NCBI RefSeq assembly: GCF_014243445.1
Contig: NZ_JACLQD010000001.1
Location: forward strand, 806,001 to 870,000
Direction of reading: 5' to 3'
Length of the DNA stretch: 64,000 nucleotides
Source: Paragemmobacter straminiformis
Lineage (GTDB): Bacteria > Pseudomonadota > Alphaproteobacteria > Rhodobacterales > Rhodobacteraceae
Translations under genes and position numbers: made by a program
Notes under the pieces: generated by a model
Database searches by the model: none
What the model saw: the letters and a program-made list of their open reading frames with translations, nothing else
What the model was told of the DNA's origin: nothing
Part shown: one piece after another, positions 31,128 to 40,226 of the stretch
Layout of the letters: each line of letters opens with the position of its first letter
How positions within the stretch are numbered: position 1 is the stretch's first letter

Positions 31128-31988
31128 ATGAGTGACCCGTTCGATGCGCGCAAGGCCGAAGCCGCCGCTTGGTTCCGGACATTGCGCGACCGGATCGTCG
31201 CCTCGTTCGAAGACCTCGAGGACCGTTACGGCACCGGCACCCCCGGCCGGTTCGAGGTGACCCCCACGACCCGCGCCGATGGCGGCGGCGGGTTGATGAG
31301 CGTGATGCGCGGCGGCCGCGTGTTCGAGAAGATCGGCGTCAACGTCTCGGAAGTGCATGGCACCCTTGGCGAACGCGCGCAAAAGGCGATGGCTGCGCGC
31401 GGCGTTCCGGGAATGGACAAGGACCCGCGTTTCTGGGCATCGGGCATCAGCCTTGTGGCCCATATGGTCAACCCGCATTGCCCCGCCGTGCATATGAACA
31501 CCCGCATGTTCTGGACCCCGCACGCCTGGTGGTTCGGCGGGGGCGCGGACCTCAACCCCTGCATCGAATATGCCGAAGACACCGCCCATTTCCACGGCCA
31601 GATGCAGGAAGCCTGCGACGCCCACGACCCTGCCTATTTTCCCAGGTTCAAGGCCTGGGCCGACGAGTATTTCTTCGTCCCCCACCGTGGCCGCGCGCGC
31701 GGCGTGGGCGGCATCTTCTACGATGACCTGAACACCGGCGACTGGGAGGCCGACTTTGCCTTTACCCGCGACGTGGGCGCGCATTTCCTGCCCGCCTTCG
31801 TGCCGCTGACCGAAAAGCGCGTCGGCACGACATGGACCGAGGCCGACCGCGAGGCGCAGCTTGTCCACCGCGGGCTTTATGCCGAATACAACCTCGTCTA
31901 CGACCGCGGCACCAAGTTCGGTCTGGAAACCGGACATGACGCCAACGCCGTGCTGATGAGCCTGCCGCCCGTGGCCAAGTGGACATGA
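31128..31988 (+). CDS. hemF: Coproporphyrinogen III oxidase, oxygen-dependent
   Basis: The protein has 286 residues. Marks of HemF are GGGLMSVMRGGRVFEKIGVN, the VHMNTRMFW block, WWFGGGADLNPCIEY, and YCDEYF-type FKAWADEYFFVPHRGRARGVGGIFYDD, ending with RGTKFGLETG. It decarboxylates coproporphyrinogen III with O2 in the cytoplasm. ATG 31128 has AAGGAG 7 nt upstream. The anaerobic counterpart hemN is in the same window at 57909, so both oxygen regimes are covered. Confidence 0.97.
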   Translation: MSDPFDARKAEAAAWFRTLRDRIVASFEDLEDRYGTGTPGRFEVTPTTRADGGGGLMSVMRGGRVFEKIGVNVSEVHGTLGERAQKAMAARGVPGMDKDPRFWASGISLVAHMVNPHCPAVHMNTRMFWTPHAWWFGGGADLNPCIEYAEDTAHFHGQMQEACDAHDPAYFPRFKAWADEYFFVPHRGRARGVGGIFYDDLNTGDWEADFAFTRDVGAHFLPAFVPLTEKRVGTTWTEADREAQLVHRGLYAEYNLVYDRGTKFGLETGHDANAVLMSLPPVAKWT

Positions 31989-32032
31989 CGCCTGCCCCGC
32001 GCTAAAGGGGGCGCGACACAGGCGGGGACATC

Positions 32033-32377
32033 ATGGCCGATATCGAGATCAAGGCGCGGGCCTTCTGGAGCGACAGCGAGGGTGACAGCATCGCCGTGGG
32101 CTTTGCCGCGACCGAAGACCCCGAAGACGGCTATGTGCTGTTCGAGGGCAGGAAAGGCGCTGCGCCGAAAGCGATCTATGTCGAGGTGTCCGACGACATC
32201 TTCGGCGCCGATGACGCCATCGAAAGCGTGGCCCATGCCGAGGCGGGGTTCACACTGACCCTGACAGCCAAGGCCGCGCCGAAATTCGGAATGGTGCGCG
32301 AGGTCGTGGTGACCATCGACCCCGCGGACGAGGATGGCATGGCCGCCCTCGCCGTGCTGAAAACCCTGATCGCCTGA
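32033..32377 (+). CDS. Imm10-like small protein
   Basis: The protein has 114 residues. MADIEIKARAFWSDSEGDSIAVGFA, then DGYVLFEG, then IYVEVSDDIFGADDAIESV and FTLTLTAKAA resemble the Imm10 family of predicted immunity proteins (alpha+beta fold). No toxin gene is nearby, so an immunity role is not supported by context. It is 44 bp downstream of hemF and followed by a palindrome cluster. Confidence 0.65.
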   Translation: MADIEIKARAFWSDSEGDSIAVGFAATEDPEDGYVLFEGRKGAAPKAIYVEVSDDIFGADDAIESVAHAEAGFTLTLTAKAAPKFGMVREVVVTIDPADEDGMAALAVLKTLIA

Positions 32378-32379
32378 AC

Positions 32380-32504
32380 GGTTTCTGACGCAGAAGCCGG
32401 CCCGGAATTTGGCGCAAATTCCGGTCCCCGCGACCAAGCGGGCCGCAGATGCCCCCCGATTTCCGCGTGCGGAAATCGTCGCGGAATTTGCGCCAAATTC
32501 CGCG
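32380..32504. repeat. Cluster of four palindromes between convergent genes
   Basis: In order: GGTTTCTGACGCAGAAGCC (32380-32398, imperfect), a 23-bp palindrome CCGGAATTTG/CAAATTCCGG (32402-32424), GATTTCCGCGTGCGGAAATC (32458-32477) and a 25-bp palindrome with arms CGCGGAATTTG and AAATTCCGCG (32480-32504). The cluster fills the whole space between the Imm10-like stop and the permease stop at 32505. An equivalent cluster lies at 47614-47725. Confidence 0.85.
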
Positions 32505-35012
32505 CTACTCCTGCCCCCGCAGCACCTGCGCCGGACGCGCCGCAAGCGGGCGCAGCGCGAACAAAAGCCCCGCAACGGTCGTGGCCAGCACGCCACCCGC
32601 CACGATGGCAATGGCCGACAGGGGTTCAAAGGCATATTTCGCCTCCATCACCCAGACCATCACCGCCCATCCCGCCATTCCCCCCGCAAGGATCGCCACC
32701 GCGCCCGCCGCGGCCCCCATCAGGGCCGAACGCAGCGCGAATGAACCAAGGATGCCGCGCCGCGTCGCCCCCAGCGTCTTCATCACCGCCGCCTCGTAGA
32801 CCCGCGCAGGCTCTCCGGCCGCCGCCGCGCCGATCAGCACCACGAAACCCGTCAGCAAGGTCGCCGCCGCCGCCCATGCGGTTGCCGTGGCAATGGCCGA
32901 AAGGGCCTCGGTCACGCGGCCGATGGCGTCGCGGATGCGGATGGCGGTGACATTGGGCATGGCCTTGGTGATGTCGCGCAGAAGCGGCGCTTCGGCCTCT
33001 TGCGGCGCATAGACCGTGGCAATCCATGTATGCGGCGCGCCTTGCAACGCGGCGGGGTTCATCGTCATCACAAAGCCCATTCCGGCGCTTGAGAAATCCA
33101 CCTGCCGGAAACTGGTGATCGTCGCCGGAATGTCCCGCCCCAGCACGTTGACGACAAGGCTGTCCCCGATCTTCAACCCGATCTCTTCGGCCTCTTCCGC
33201 CGCAAAGGACACCTGCGCGGGGCCGGTGTAATCCTTTGGCCACCACTTGCCCGCCACGACCTTGGCATTGGCCTGCGGTTCCTCGGAATAGGTGATGCCG
33301 CGATCCCCGCGCACCACCCAATGCTCGCCCGCCACCTCTTTCGCGGGCCGTCCGTTGATCTGCGTCAGCACCCCGCGCAGCATCGGCGCGCTTTCCACCT
33401 TGGTCACCAGCGCATCGCCTTGCACGCGGGCAAGGAAGGCCTCGATCTGGTCGGGCTGGATATCGACGAAAAAGAACGCGGGCGCCCGTGTCGGCAGATC
33501 GGTCGCGATGGCCGACCGGAGGTTCGCGTCGATCTGCCCCACCGCCGCCAGCACCGACAGCCCCAAGCCCAGCGAAAGCACGACCGAGGACGCCTCGGCA
33601 CGTGGCCCGCCGATGGCCGCCAAGGCCAGCCGCAGCCCCGGCCTGCCCCGCGCAAACCCGCGCCTCGCCGCCCAGCGCGCGCCATGCCGCAGGCCCCAAG
33701 CTGCAAGCCACAGCACCGCCAGCGCCCCCAGCACGCCCGCCGCGGCACCCAGCGTCAGCTTCCAGTTGCCCGAAAACCAGACCGCCCCGCCCAGCAGCAG
33801 CGCCGCCAGCGCCACGATCCCGACAACACGCTTGCCCGCCACCCGCCGCGACTGCACCGCCCCCCGATACAGCGCCGCCGCCCGCAACCGCTCGACCCGC
33901 GCAAGCGGCCAGAGCGTGAACAGGAAGGCGGTGACCAGACCGTAGAACGCCGCCTCGACCAGCGGCATCGGGTATAGCCCCACATCGGCAGGGAAGGGCA
34001 GCGAGGCTTCGATCACCCCGCCAAAGGCCAGCACCGCCCCCGCGCCAAGGCCAAGCCCCAGCGCCACGCCAAGCCCCGCCAGAACCGCCACCTGCAACAG
34101 GTAGATGCGAAAGATCAGCCGCCCCTCGGCGCCCAGCGTCTTGAGCGTGGCGATGGTCGCCGTCTTGCCGTCAAGATAGGCCCGAACCGCCGCCTGCACG
34201 CCCACGCCGCCCACCGCCAGCCCCGCGATGCCCACAAGGACAAGGAACGCCCCCATCCGGTCCACGAACCGCTCCACCCCCGGTGCCGCTCGGCTCCGGT
34301 CGGCCCAGCGCATCCCCTTGTCGGCAAAGGCCGCCTCGGCCTCGCGCTTCAAGGCGGGCAAGCGCGCCCCGGGTGCCAGCCGCAGCCGGTATTGCGTCTC
34401 GTAAAGCGAGCCGGGCGCCAGCAACCCCGACCCGTCGAGCGCCTTGGTCAGAACGATGGTGCGCGGCCCCAGCGAAAAGCCGCCCGTGGCCGAATCCGGC
34501 TCGCGCAGCAGCACGGCCCCAAGGCGAAAGACCCGCGTGCCAAGGCTGAAACGGTCGCCAAGGGCCAGCCCCAGCCGTTCCACTAGCACCTTGTCCATCG
34601 CGGCCCCGGGCAGGCCGCCCGCATCTGCCAATGCCCCGGCCAGCGTTCCGGCCTCAAGCGTCACGGCACCGACCAGCGGATAGGCACTGTCGACGGCCTT
34701 TACCTGCGTCAGCGCCGAATCCTCGCCCACCACGGCCATCGACCGGAAATCGACGATCTCCGACACGGCCTCGGCCTGCGCCTCCATCCACGCCCGCTCC
34801 TCGGGTGCGGCGAAGCGATAGGTGAATTCAAGCTGCGCGTCCCCGCCCAGCAGAACCGCGCCCTGCTCCTGCAACCCCGCCCCGATGGACGCCCGCACCA
34901 GCCCCACGGCGGCAATCGCGGCAACTCCCAGCGCAAGACAGGCCAGAAACACCCGGAACCCGCGCAATCCCCCGCGCAATTCGCGCCGCGCCAGACGCCA
35001 TGCAAGGCTCAT
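32505..35012 (-). CDS. FtsX-like ABC exporter permease (YbbP family)
   Basis: This 835-residue inner-membrane protein has a first transmembrane helix at about 20-40 (FRVFLACLALGVAAIAAVGLV), a large periplasmic domain, and two FtsX-like blocks of membrane helices (about 250-430, and 700-835 ending VAGLLFALRPLAARPAQVLRGQE). This is the YbbP architecture, which works with a YbbA-type ATPase and is often next to tesA, exactly as here. The role may be lipid or lipoprotein-related export; the substrate is not known. Its start overlaps the ATPase stop by 4 bp. Confidence 0.88.
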   Translation of the reverse strand: MSLAWRLARRELRGGLRGFRVFLACLALGVAAIAAVGLVRASIGAGLQEQGAVLLGGDAQLEFTYRFAAPEERAWMEAQAEAVSEIVDFRSMAVVGEDSALTQVKAVDSAYPLVGAVTLEAGTLAGALADAGGLPGAAMDKVLVERLGLALGDRFSLGTRVFRLGAVLLREPDSATGGFSLGPRTIVLTKALDGSGLLAPGSLYETQYRLRLAPGARLPALKREAEAAFADKGMRWADRSRAAPGVERFVDRMGAFLVLVGIAGLAVGGVGVQAAVRAYLDGKTATIATLKTLGAEGRLIFRIYLLQVAVLAGLGVALGLGLGAGAVLAFGGVIEASLPFPADVGLYPMPLVEAAFYGLVTAFLFTLWPLARVERLRAAALYRGAVQSRRVAGKRVVGIVALAALLLGGAVWFSGNWKLTLGAAAGVLGALAVLWLAAWGLRHGARWAARRGFARGRPGLRLALAAIGGPRAEASSVVLSLGLGLSVLAAVGQIDANLRSAIATDLPTRAPAFFFVDIQPDQIEAFLARVQGDALVTKVESAPMLRGVLTQINGRPAKEVAGEHWVVRGDRGITYSEEPQANAKVVAGKWWPKDYTGPAQVSFAAEEAEEIGLKIGDSLVVNVLGRDIPATITSFRQVDFSSAGMGFVMTMNPAALQGAPHTWIATVYAPQEAEAPLLRDITKAMPNVTAIRIRDAIGRVTEALSAIATATAWAAAATLLTGFVVLIGAAAAGEPARVYEAAVMKTLGATRRGILGSFALRSALMGAAAGAVAILAGGMAGWAVMVWVMEAKYAFEPLSAIAIVAGGVLATTVAGLLFALRPLAARPAQVLRGQE

Positions 35013-35677
35013 GCGACGCGCCCGTCGGCCAGATGCACCACCCGGTCGCAGCGCGCGGCAAGCTCGGGCGCATGGGTCACAAGCACAAGCGTCGCCCCGT
35101 GCCGGTCGCGCAACCCGAACAGCAACTCCATGATCGCGGCCCCGTTCACGCCATCGAGGTTCCCCGTCGGCTCGTCCGCCAGCAGGATCGCCGGCCGCGG
35201 TGCCGCCGCCCGCGCCAGCGCCACGCGCTGCTGCTCGCCCCCCGACATCTGGCTCGGATAATGGTCCATCCTTGCGCCCAGACCCACGGCCCGCAACTCG
35301 GCCTCGGCCCGCGCGAAGGCATCGGCCACGCCCATCAACTCAAGCGGCACGGCGACATTCTCAAGCGCGGTCATCGTCGGGATCAGGTGGAACGACTGGA
35401 ACACCACCCCCATCCGCCCCCGCCTGAACCGCGCCAGCGCATCCTCGTCCAGCGCGGTCATATCCTGCCCCAGCGCCACCACGCTGCCGCCCGTGGCCCG
35501 TTCGAGTCCCCCCATCAGCATCAGAAGCGACGACTTGCCCGACCCGCTCGGCCCGACCAGCCCGACGGTCTCGCCGGCATGAACTTCCAGTGATATGCCC
35601 TTGAGTATCTCGACCGGCCCCGCATTTCCCGCCAAGGTCAACCGCGCATCCTTCAGCGCCAGAACGGTATCCGTCAT
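35009..35677 (-). CDS. ABC exporter ATPase (YbbA / LolD type)
   Basis: The protein has 222 residues. Walker A GPSGSGKSS, Q-loop GVVFQSFHLIPTMTALENVA, signature MSGGEQQRVALARA, Walker B ILLADEPTGNLD and the H-loop VTHAPELA are all intact. The LolD/MacB/YbbA subfamily is indicated by the GNLDG and FHLIP blocks. ATG 35677 shares a CATG with a possible tesA start on the other strand. It powers the permease encoded next to it. Confidence 0.92.
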   Translation of the reverse strand: MTDTVLALKDARLTLAGNAGPVEILKGISLEVHAGETVGLVGPSGSGKSSLLMLMGGLERATGGSVVALGQDMTALDEDALARFRRGRMGVVFQSFHLIPTMTALENVAVPLELMGVADAFARAEAELRAVGLGARMDHYPSQMSGGEQQRVALARAAAPRPAILLADEPTGNLDGVNGAAIMELLFGLRDRHGATLVLVTHAPELAARCDRVVHLADGRVA

Positions 35678-36374
35678 GCAATCTGCCCCTATGCCTTCCC
35701 CCAGATATGGCGCGGCCCGCGCGATCCGCAACGTCACGTTTGCGTTTGCGGCCATCGCGGGGGCGACCGCAGCAAGCATGGCACAGGCCGAACCGCTCAC
35801 CCTCGTGGCCTTTGGCGACAGCCTGACCCAGGGCTACGGCCTGCCCGAGGGTGACGGGCTTGTCCCGCAATTGCAGGCATGGCTCACCGCCCAAGGCGCC
35901 GATGTCACGGTCCTCAACGCAGGCGTCTCGGGCGATACCACCGCCGGAGGGCTTTCGCGCATCGCATGGACGCTGACGCCCGATGTCGATGCCATCATCG
36001 TCACCCTCGGCGGCAACGACCTTCTGCGCGGCATCGACCCGTCCGAGACCCGCGCCAATCTCGACGGCATCCTGACCGAAACGCAATCCCGCAACCTGCC
36101 CACCCTGCTCGTCCCGATGGTCGCCCCCGGCAATTTCGGCGCCGGCTACAAGACCGCCTTCGACGCGATCTACCCCGACCTTGCCGCCGCCCACGGCGCA
36201 ACCCTTGCCCAACCCTTCTTCGCCCCGCTCACCGGGGGAAGCGAGGACCCCGCCGCCATGCAACCCTGGCTGCAAGCCGATGGCATCCACCCCAACAAGG
36301 ACGGCGTGGCCAAGGTGGTCGCCGTCCTCGGCCCCGAAGTCCTCGCCCTGCTGAAATCCCTCCCCGCCAACTGA
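35676..36374 (+). CDS. tesA: SGNH/GDSL lysophospholipase or arylesterase, TesA-like
   Basis: The protein has 232 residues, or 227 if ATG 35691 is used. An N-terminal hydrophobic signal (FAFAAIAGATAASMAQA) precedes the mature enzyme. The GDSL blocks are present: LVAFGDSLTQGYGLPEGD (nucleophile Ser), NAGVSGDTTAGGL, TLGGNDLLRGI and ADGIHPNKDG with the Asp-His pair. It is a periplasmic ester hydrolase. It is divergent from the YbbA/YbbP exporter with essentially no spacer, an arrangement known in many proteobacteria. Confidence 0.9.
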   Translation: MQSAPMPSPRYGAARAIRNVTFAFAAIAGATAASMAQAEPLTLVAFGDSLTQGYGLPEGDGLVPQLQAWLTAQGADVTVLNAGVSGDTTAGGLSRIAWTLTPDVDAIIVTLGGNDLLRGIDPSETRANLDGILTETQSRNLPTLLVPMVAPGNFGAGYKTAFDAIYPDLAAAHGATLAQPFFAPLTGGSEDPAAMQPWLQADGIHPNKDGVAKVVAVLGPEVLALLKSLPAN

Positions 36375-36387
36375 CCGCGCTTTCATA

Positions 36388-36451
36388 CTCGTCCAAATAT
36401 CCTCGGGGGGAAGGCGCGGCCTGCCGCGCCTCGGGGGGCAGACGGCCCCCC
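36388..36451 (+). terminator. CAAATATCC repeat with two hairpins after tesA
   Basis: CTCGTCCAAATATCC is followed by GGCGCGG/CCGCGCC (36413-36430) and GGGGGGC-AGACG-GCCCCCC (36433-36451). It has the same build as the module after selD at 25329-25391. Only weak T content follows. Confidence 0.5.
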
Positions 36452-36532
36452 GCCCTGCCCTTTCACCCGTTACCCCGCTTGCATCTTCCGCGCCTCTGTC
36501 CGATCAATCCCGCGACAAGCCACAGGCGCAGC

Positions 36533-37942
36533 ATGACCCTCCTTACCGACCTCACCGCCCTGCTCGGTCCCGCCCATGTCCTGACGGGAGCCGATGCCCA
36601 TCGCCTCGCCCATGACTGGACCGGCACCTACCGCGGCAGCCCGCTTGCCGCCGTCCGCCCCGCCGATACGGGCGAAGTGGCTGCGGTGGTGCAACTTGCA
36701 GCCCGCCACGGCATCCCCGTCATCCCCGTCTCGGGCAACACGGGCCTCACGGGCGCGACCTATACGGAAAACGGCCTCCTCCTCTCGCTCGAACGCCTCA
36801 ACCGCATCCGCGAGATCCGCCCCGGCTCGCGCCTTGCCGTGGTCGAGGCGGGCGTGATCCTCTCGCGCCTGCACGAGGCGGCCGAAGGGCATGGCCTCTA
36901 CTTCCCGCTCTGGTTCGGCGCGCGCGGCTCGGCCATGATCGGGGGCGTGCTGTCCACCAACGCGGGCGGGTCCAACGTGCTGCGCTACGGCTCGACCCGC
37001 GCGCTGTGCCTCGGCCTCGAAGTCGTGCTGCCCGATGGCCGCGTGCTCGACCTCATGTCGGAACTGCACAAGGACAATTCCGGCTACGACCTGCGTGACC
37101 TGTTCATCGGGGCCGAAGGCACGCTCGGCATCATCACGGCGGCGGTGATGAAACTGGTCCCTGCCCCCCGCGCCCATGCGACCGCGGCACTTGCGATGGG
37201 CAGCCTGCCCGATGCGCTGACCCTGCTGAACCGCCTGCAAGAGGCATCGGGCGGCCTTGTCGAGGCCTTCGAATTCATGCCCGAAACCTACAGCCGCAGG
37301 CTGGCGCAGGTCCGCCCCGATCTCGGCCTGCCCTTCGCCGCCATCCCTCCGGTGACGATCCTTGTCGAACTGGGGGCCACCGCGCCCTTTCTTGCCGAAC
37401 CCGACGCGGGCGGCACCCCCCGCCTGACCGCCCTGCTACAGGAAACGCTGGCCCGCGCGATGGAGGAAGGCCTTGTCCATGACGCCGTGATCGCCGCATC
37501 CGAAGCCCAGAGCCGCGCCCTTTGGGCAAGGCGCGAGGCGGCGGCGGAAATCACCTTTGCCAAGCGCCCCTTCATCGACACCGACATCGCCGTCCCGCTC
37601 GACCGCGCCGAAGCCTTCCTCACCGAAATCCACGCCCGCCTTGCCGCCTTTGCCCCCACGGCCGAAACCCTGACCGTGGCGCATCTGGGCGATGGCAACC
37701 TGCATTTCACCGTCTTTCCCGAAGCCGATGATCCCGCCTTCCACGACCGCGTGGTCGAGACCATCGAAGATGTCGTGCAATCGCTGCGCGGATCCTTCAG
37801 CGCCGAACATGGCGTGGGCCTGTCGAAACGGAACTCGATGGCCCGCCGCAAGGACCCCGTGGCGCTCGACGTGATGCGCGCGGTCAAATCCGCACTCGAC
37901 CCGGACAACCGCATGAACCCCGGCAAGGTGCTTCCCGAATGA
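36533..37942 (+). CDS. FAD-linked 2-hydroxyacid dehydrogenase (GlcD / D-lactate dehydrogenase family)
   Basis: The protein has 469 residues. The PCMH FAD domain has AAVRPADTGEVAAVVQLA, VIPVSGNTGLTGATYT and LSTNAGGSNVLRYG, and the signature GAEGTLGIITAAVMKL. The C-terminal substrate domain has AHLGDGNLHFTVFPE (metal/substrate His), FSAEHGVGLSKR and DPDNRMNPGKV. The family oxidises D-lactate, glycolate or D-2-hydroxyglutarate. The following MFS gene overlaps by 4 bp, suggesting uptake or export of a hydroxyacid as part of the same unit, which is inference. Confidence 0.88.
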   Translation: MTLLTDLTALLGPAHVLTGADAHRLAHDWTGTYRGSPLAAVRPADTGEVAAVVQLAARHGIPVIPVSGNTGLTGATYTENGLLLSLERLNRIREIRPGSRLAVVEAGVILSRLHEAAEGHGLYFPLWFGARGSAMIGGVLSTNAGGSNVLRYGSTRALCLGLEVVLPDGRVLDLMSELHKDNSGYDLRDLFIGAEGTLGIITAAVMKLVPAPRAHATAALAMGSLPDALTLLNRLQEASGGLVEAFEFMPETYSRRLAQVRPDLGLPFAAIPPVTILVELGATAPFLAEPDAGGTPRLTALLQETLARAMEEGLVHDAVIAASEAQSRALWARREAAAEITFAKRPFIDTDIAVPLDRAEAFLTEIHARLAAFAPTAETLTVAHLGDGNLHFTVFPEADDPAFHDRVVETIEDVVQSLRGSFSAEHGVGLSKRNSMARRKDPVALDVMRAVKSALDPDNRMNPGKVLPE

Positions 37943-39126
37943 CGCTCGCCTCGGTCCTGCGCGACCCCACGCTGCGCCTGATCGCGGTTGCCCTCTTGCT
38001 GATGGGGGCGCTCAACGCCTCGGTCTACCCCTACCAGTCGCTTGTCGGAATCGAGAAGATCGGCCTCTCCGAGCCGCATTTCGCCCTCGTCCTTGTCATG
38101 GCCTCGGTCGTGGCGGTCACGGCGTCGGTGCTTCTGGGCATCCTTGGCGACCAGCGGGCGGGGCGGCGGCGCATCGCGCTGGCCACCGCCTCGGCGGGGG
38201 CGCTTGGCGTGGGGCTGATGCTCGCCGCCCCCGGAACGCTGTCGCTCGTCCTGTGCCACGGGCTGCTCCTGCCTGTCGCCTCCTCGCTCTACGGCCAGCT
38301 TTTCGCGCTCGCCCGCCTTGCGCGGTCCGAGGATGGCGCGGTGCGCGATGCCATCACGGGCACGGTGCGTTCGGCCATGTCGCTGTCCTTCCTCGGGATG
38401 CTCGTCTTCTGGAAACTGGCGTTCGGCGCGGGCGTCGACGTCATGGCGATCTACATCTCCGCCCTCGTCGCGGCGGTCTGCATGACCACGCTGCTGGCGC
38501 TGTTCTGGCCCAAGGACGGGACAACCCGCTGGGATGACCAGCCCTCGGGCCTGAACCTGCGCGCGGCCATGGCCGAGATGGCCCGCCCGCAAATCCTGCT
38601 CCGCGTGCTGTGCCTTGGGGCCGTGGCCGCCTCGGGCAACCTCTACATGGTGCTGACCACGCTGATCTTCGACGCAAGCCCCGTCCGCGATCAGGGCGAT
38701 GTGGCGCTTTACGTCGGCATCGTCGCGGGGTGGGAGGTTCCTTTCATGCTGCTCCTGCCCCGCGTCATCGGGCGGATGAAGCGCCAGCATGTTCTGGCCG
38801 CAGGGGCGGCGCTCTACTGCGTCCACCTCGCGCTTCTGCCGGTGCTGGCCGACCACGCCTCGGTCTGGGTGCTGACGCTGTTCGCGGGTCTCGGCGGCAC
38901 GGCGATCATCACCCTGCCCATCGCCTATTATCAGGACCTGCTGGCCGGACGTCCCGGCACGGCGGGGGCGATGCTGGCGGTGCAAAAGCTTGTCGCCGAT
39001 ACCATGGCCGCCGCCGCCTTCGCGCTTGGCACGACGCTGGGCGGCTTCACCCTCACCGCAGCCCTCGGGGCGACCATCGCCATGACAGGGGCCGCAGCCC
39101 TGCTCTGGATCGACCGCAACAGGTAA
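37939..39126 (+). CDS. Major facilitator superfamily transporter (12 TM, sugar-efflux-like)
   Basis: The protein has 395 residues with about twelve hydrophobic segments in two halves. The loop between helices 2 and 3 has the MFS motif LLGILGDQRAGRRRIAL. Other marks are VRDAITGTVRSAMSLSFLGML and AAGWEVPFMLLLPRVIGRMKRQ. The pattern resembles SetA-type sugar efflux proteins, but the substrate cannot be assigned. Its ATG overlaps the stop of the flavoenzyme gene. Confidence 0.85.
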   Translation: MTLASVLRDPTLRLIAVALLLMGALNASVYPYQSLVGIEKIGLSEPHFALVLVMASVVAVTASVLLGILGDQRAGRRRIALATASAGALGVGLMLAAPGTLSLVLCHGLLLPVASSLYGQLFALARLARSEDGAVRDAITGTVRSAMSLSFLGMLVFWKLAFGAGVDVMAIYISALVAAVCMTTLLALFWPKDGTTRWDDQPSGLNLRAAMAEMARPQILLRVLCLGAVAASGNLYMVLTTLIFDASPVRDQGDVALYVGIVAGWEVPFMLLLPRVIGRMKRQHVLAAGAALYCVHLALLPVLADHASVWVLTLFAGLGGTAIITLPIAYYQDLLAGRPGTAGAMLAVQKLVADTMAAAAFALGTTLGGFTLTAALGATIAMTGAAALLWIDRNR

Positions 39127-39160
39127 CGGGGCCGCGCAAGGAAGCGCCCGCCGTTTCATC

Positions 39161-39175
39161 CTTGTCCAAATACTC
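39161..39175. repeat. Dispersed CAAATACTC repeat, copy after the MFS gene
   Basis: CTTGTCCAAATACTC lies in the spacer between the MFS stop and the convergent hemC stop; one base differs from the main form. Confidence 0.75.
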
Positions 39176-39263
39176 GAATCCTACGCCCGCCGCCCGACGC
39201 AGGGGCCGCAGGCAAAGGTGCCTTCCTTCCCCCCGGTCGCAGAAAAGGGGGGCGGGCGGCACC

Positions 39264-40208
39264 TCAATGCCAGCCGAAGAAATCCTTCGGCGCGCGGCCC
39301 AGCAATTCCTCGGCCAGATCGCGCCCCAGCGCCGCCGCGTCGGATATCACGCCCCGCCGCGCGCCGCTGATCGATTCCGTCCCGTCGGGGCGCAAGATCT
39401 CGCCGCGCAGCCACAGGTTTTCCCCGTCGAGGATCGCCAGCCCCGCAATCGGCGTCTCGCAAGACCCGTCCAGCCGTTGCAGGAACGCCCGCTCCGCCGC
39501 CAGCCGGATGCCCGTCTCGCGGTGGTGGATCGCAGACAGCATCCATTCCACCCGCGCATCGGCCACGCGCCGCTCGATCCCGATCGCCCCTTGGGCCACG
39601 GCCGGCAGCATCTCTTCGGGTGCAATCGCCGCCCGCGCCACATGCGCCATGCCAAGCCGGTTCAACCCCGCCATCGCAAGGAAGGTCGCCACGGCAACGC
39701 CTTCGTCAAGCTTGCGCATCCGCGTCTGCACGTTGCCGCGAAACTCGACCAGCTTCAGGTCGGGCCGCCGCAGCGCCAGTTGCGCCCGCCGCCGCAACGA
39801 CGACGACCCCACCACCGCCCCCTGCGGCAAATCCGCCAGGCCGCCGTGACGGGGCGAGACGAATCCGTCGCGCACATCCTCGCGCGGCAGGTAGCAGTCA
39901 AGCACCAGCCCCTCGGGCTGAAGCGTCGGCATGTCCTTCATCGAATGGACCGCGATATCGATGCCGCCTTCCAGCAGCGCCTCTTCGATCTCGCGCGTGA
40001 ACAGCCCCTTGCCGCCGATTTCCTTCAACGGCTTGTCAAGAATCTGGTCCCCCGTGACCTTGATCACGACAATCTCGAAGGCCGCTTCCGGCAAGGAAAA
40101 CGCGGCCATCAGCGCGCGTCTCGTCTCATGCGCCTGCCACAGCGCAAGGGGCGATCCGCGGGTGCCGATCTTGAGGGGTTGGGCGGGGTTCGGAAGCGCA
40201 TGGGTCAT
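39264..40208 (-). CDS. hemC: Hydroxymethylbilane synthase (porphobilinogen deaminase)
   Basis: The protein has 314 residues. KIGTRGSPLALWQAHETRRAL, then KGLFTREIEEALLEGGIDIAVHSMKDMPT, then SSLRRRAQL, RGNVQTRMRKLDEG and the cofactor cysteine in LDGSCETPIAGLA are all canonical. It polymerises four porphobilinogens in the cytoplasm using a covalent dipyrromethane. ATG 40208 begins the protein; hemE is divergent with a 95-bp spacer carrying a PpsR-like site. Confidence 0.97.
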   Translation of the reverse strand: MTHALPNPAQPLKIGTRGSPLALWQAHETRRALMAAFSLPEAAFEIVVIKVTGDQILDKPLKEIGGKGLFTREIEEALLEGGIDIAVHSMKDMPTLQPEGLVLDCYLPREDVRDGFVSPRHGGLADLPQGAVVGSSSLRRRAQLALRRPDLKLVEFRGNVQTRMRKLDEGVAVATFLAMAGLNRLGMAHVARAAIAPEEMLPAVAQGAIGIERRVADARVEWMLSAIHHRETGIRLAAERAFLQRLDGSCETPIAGLAILDGENLWLRGEILRPDGTESISGARRGVISDAAALGRDLAEELLGRAPKDFFGWH

Positions 40209-40226
40209 GGCGCGAAGCCTTACATG

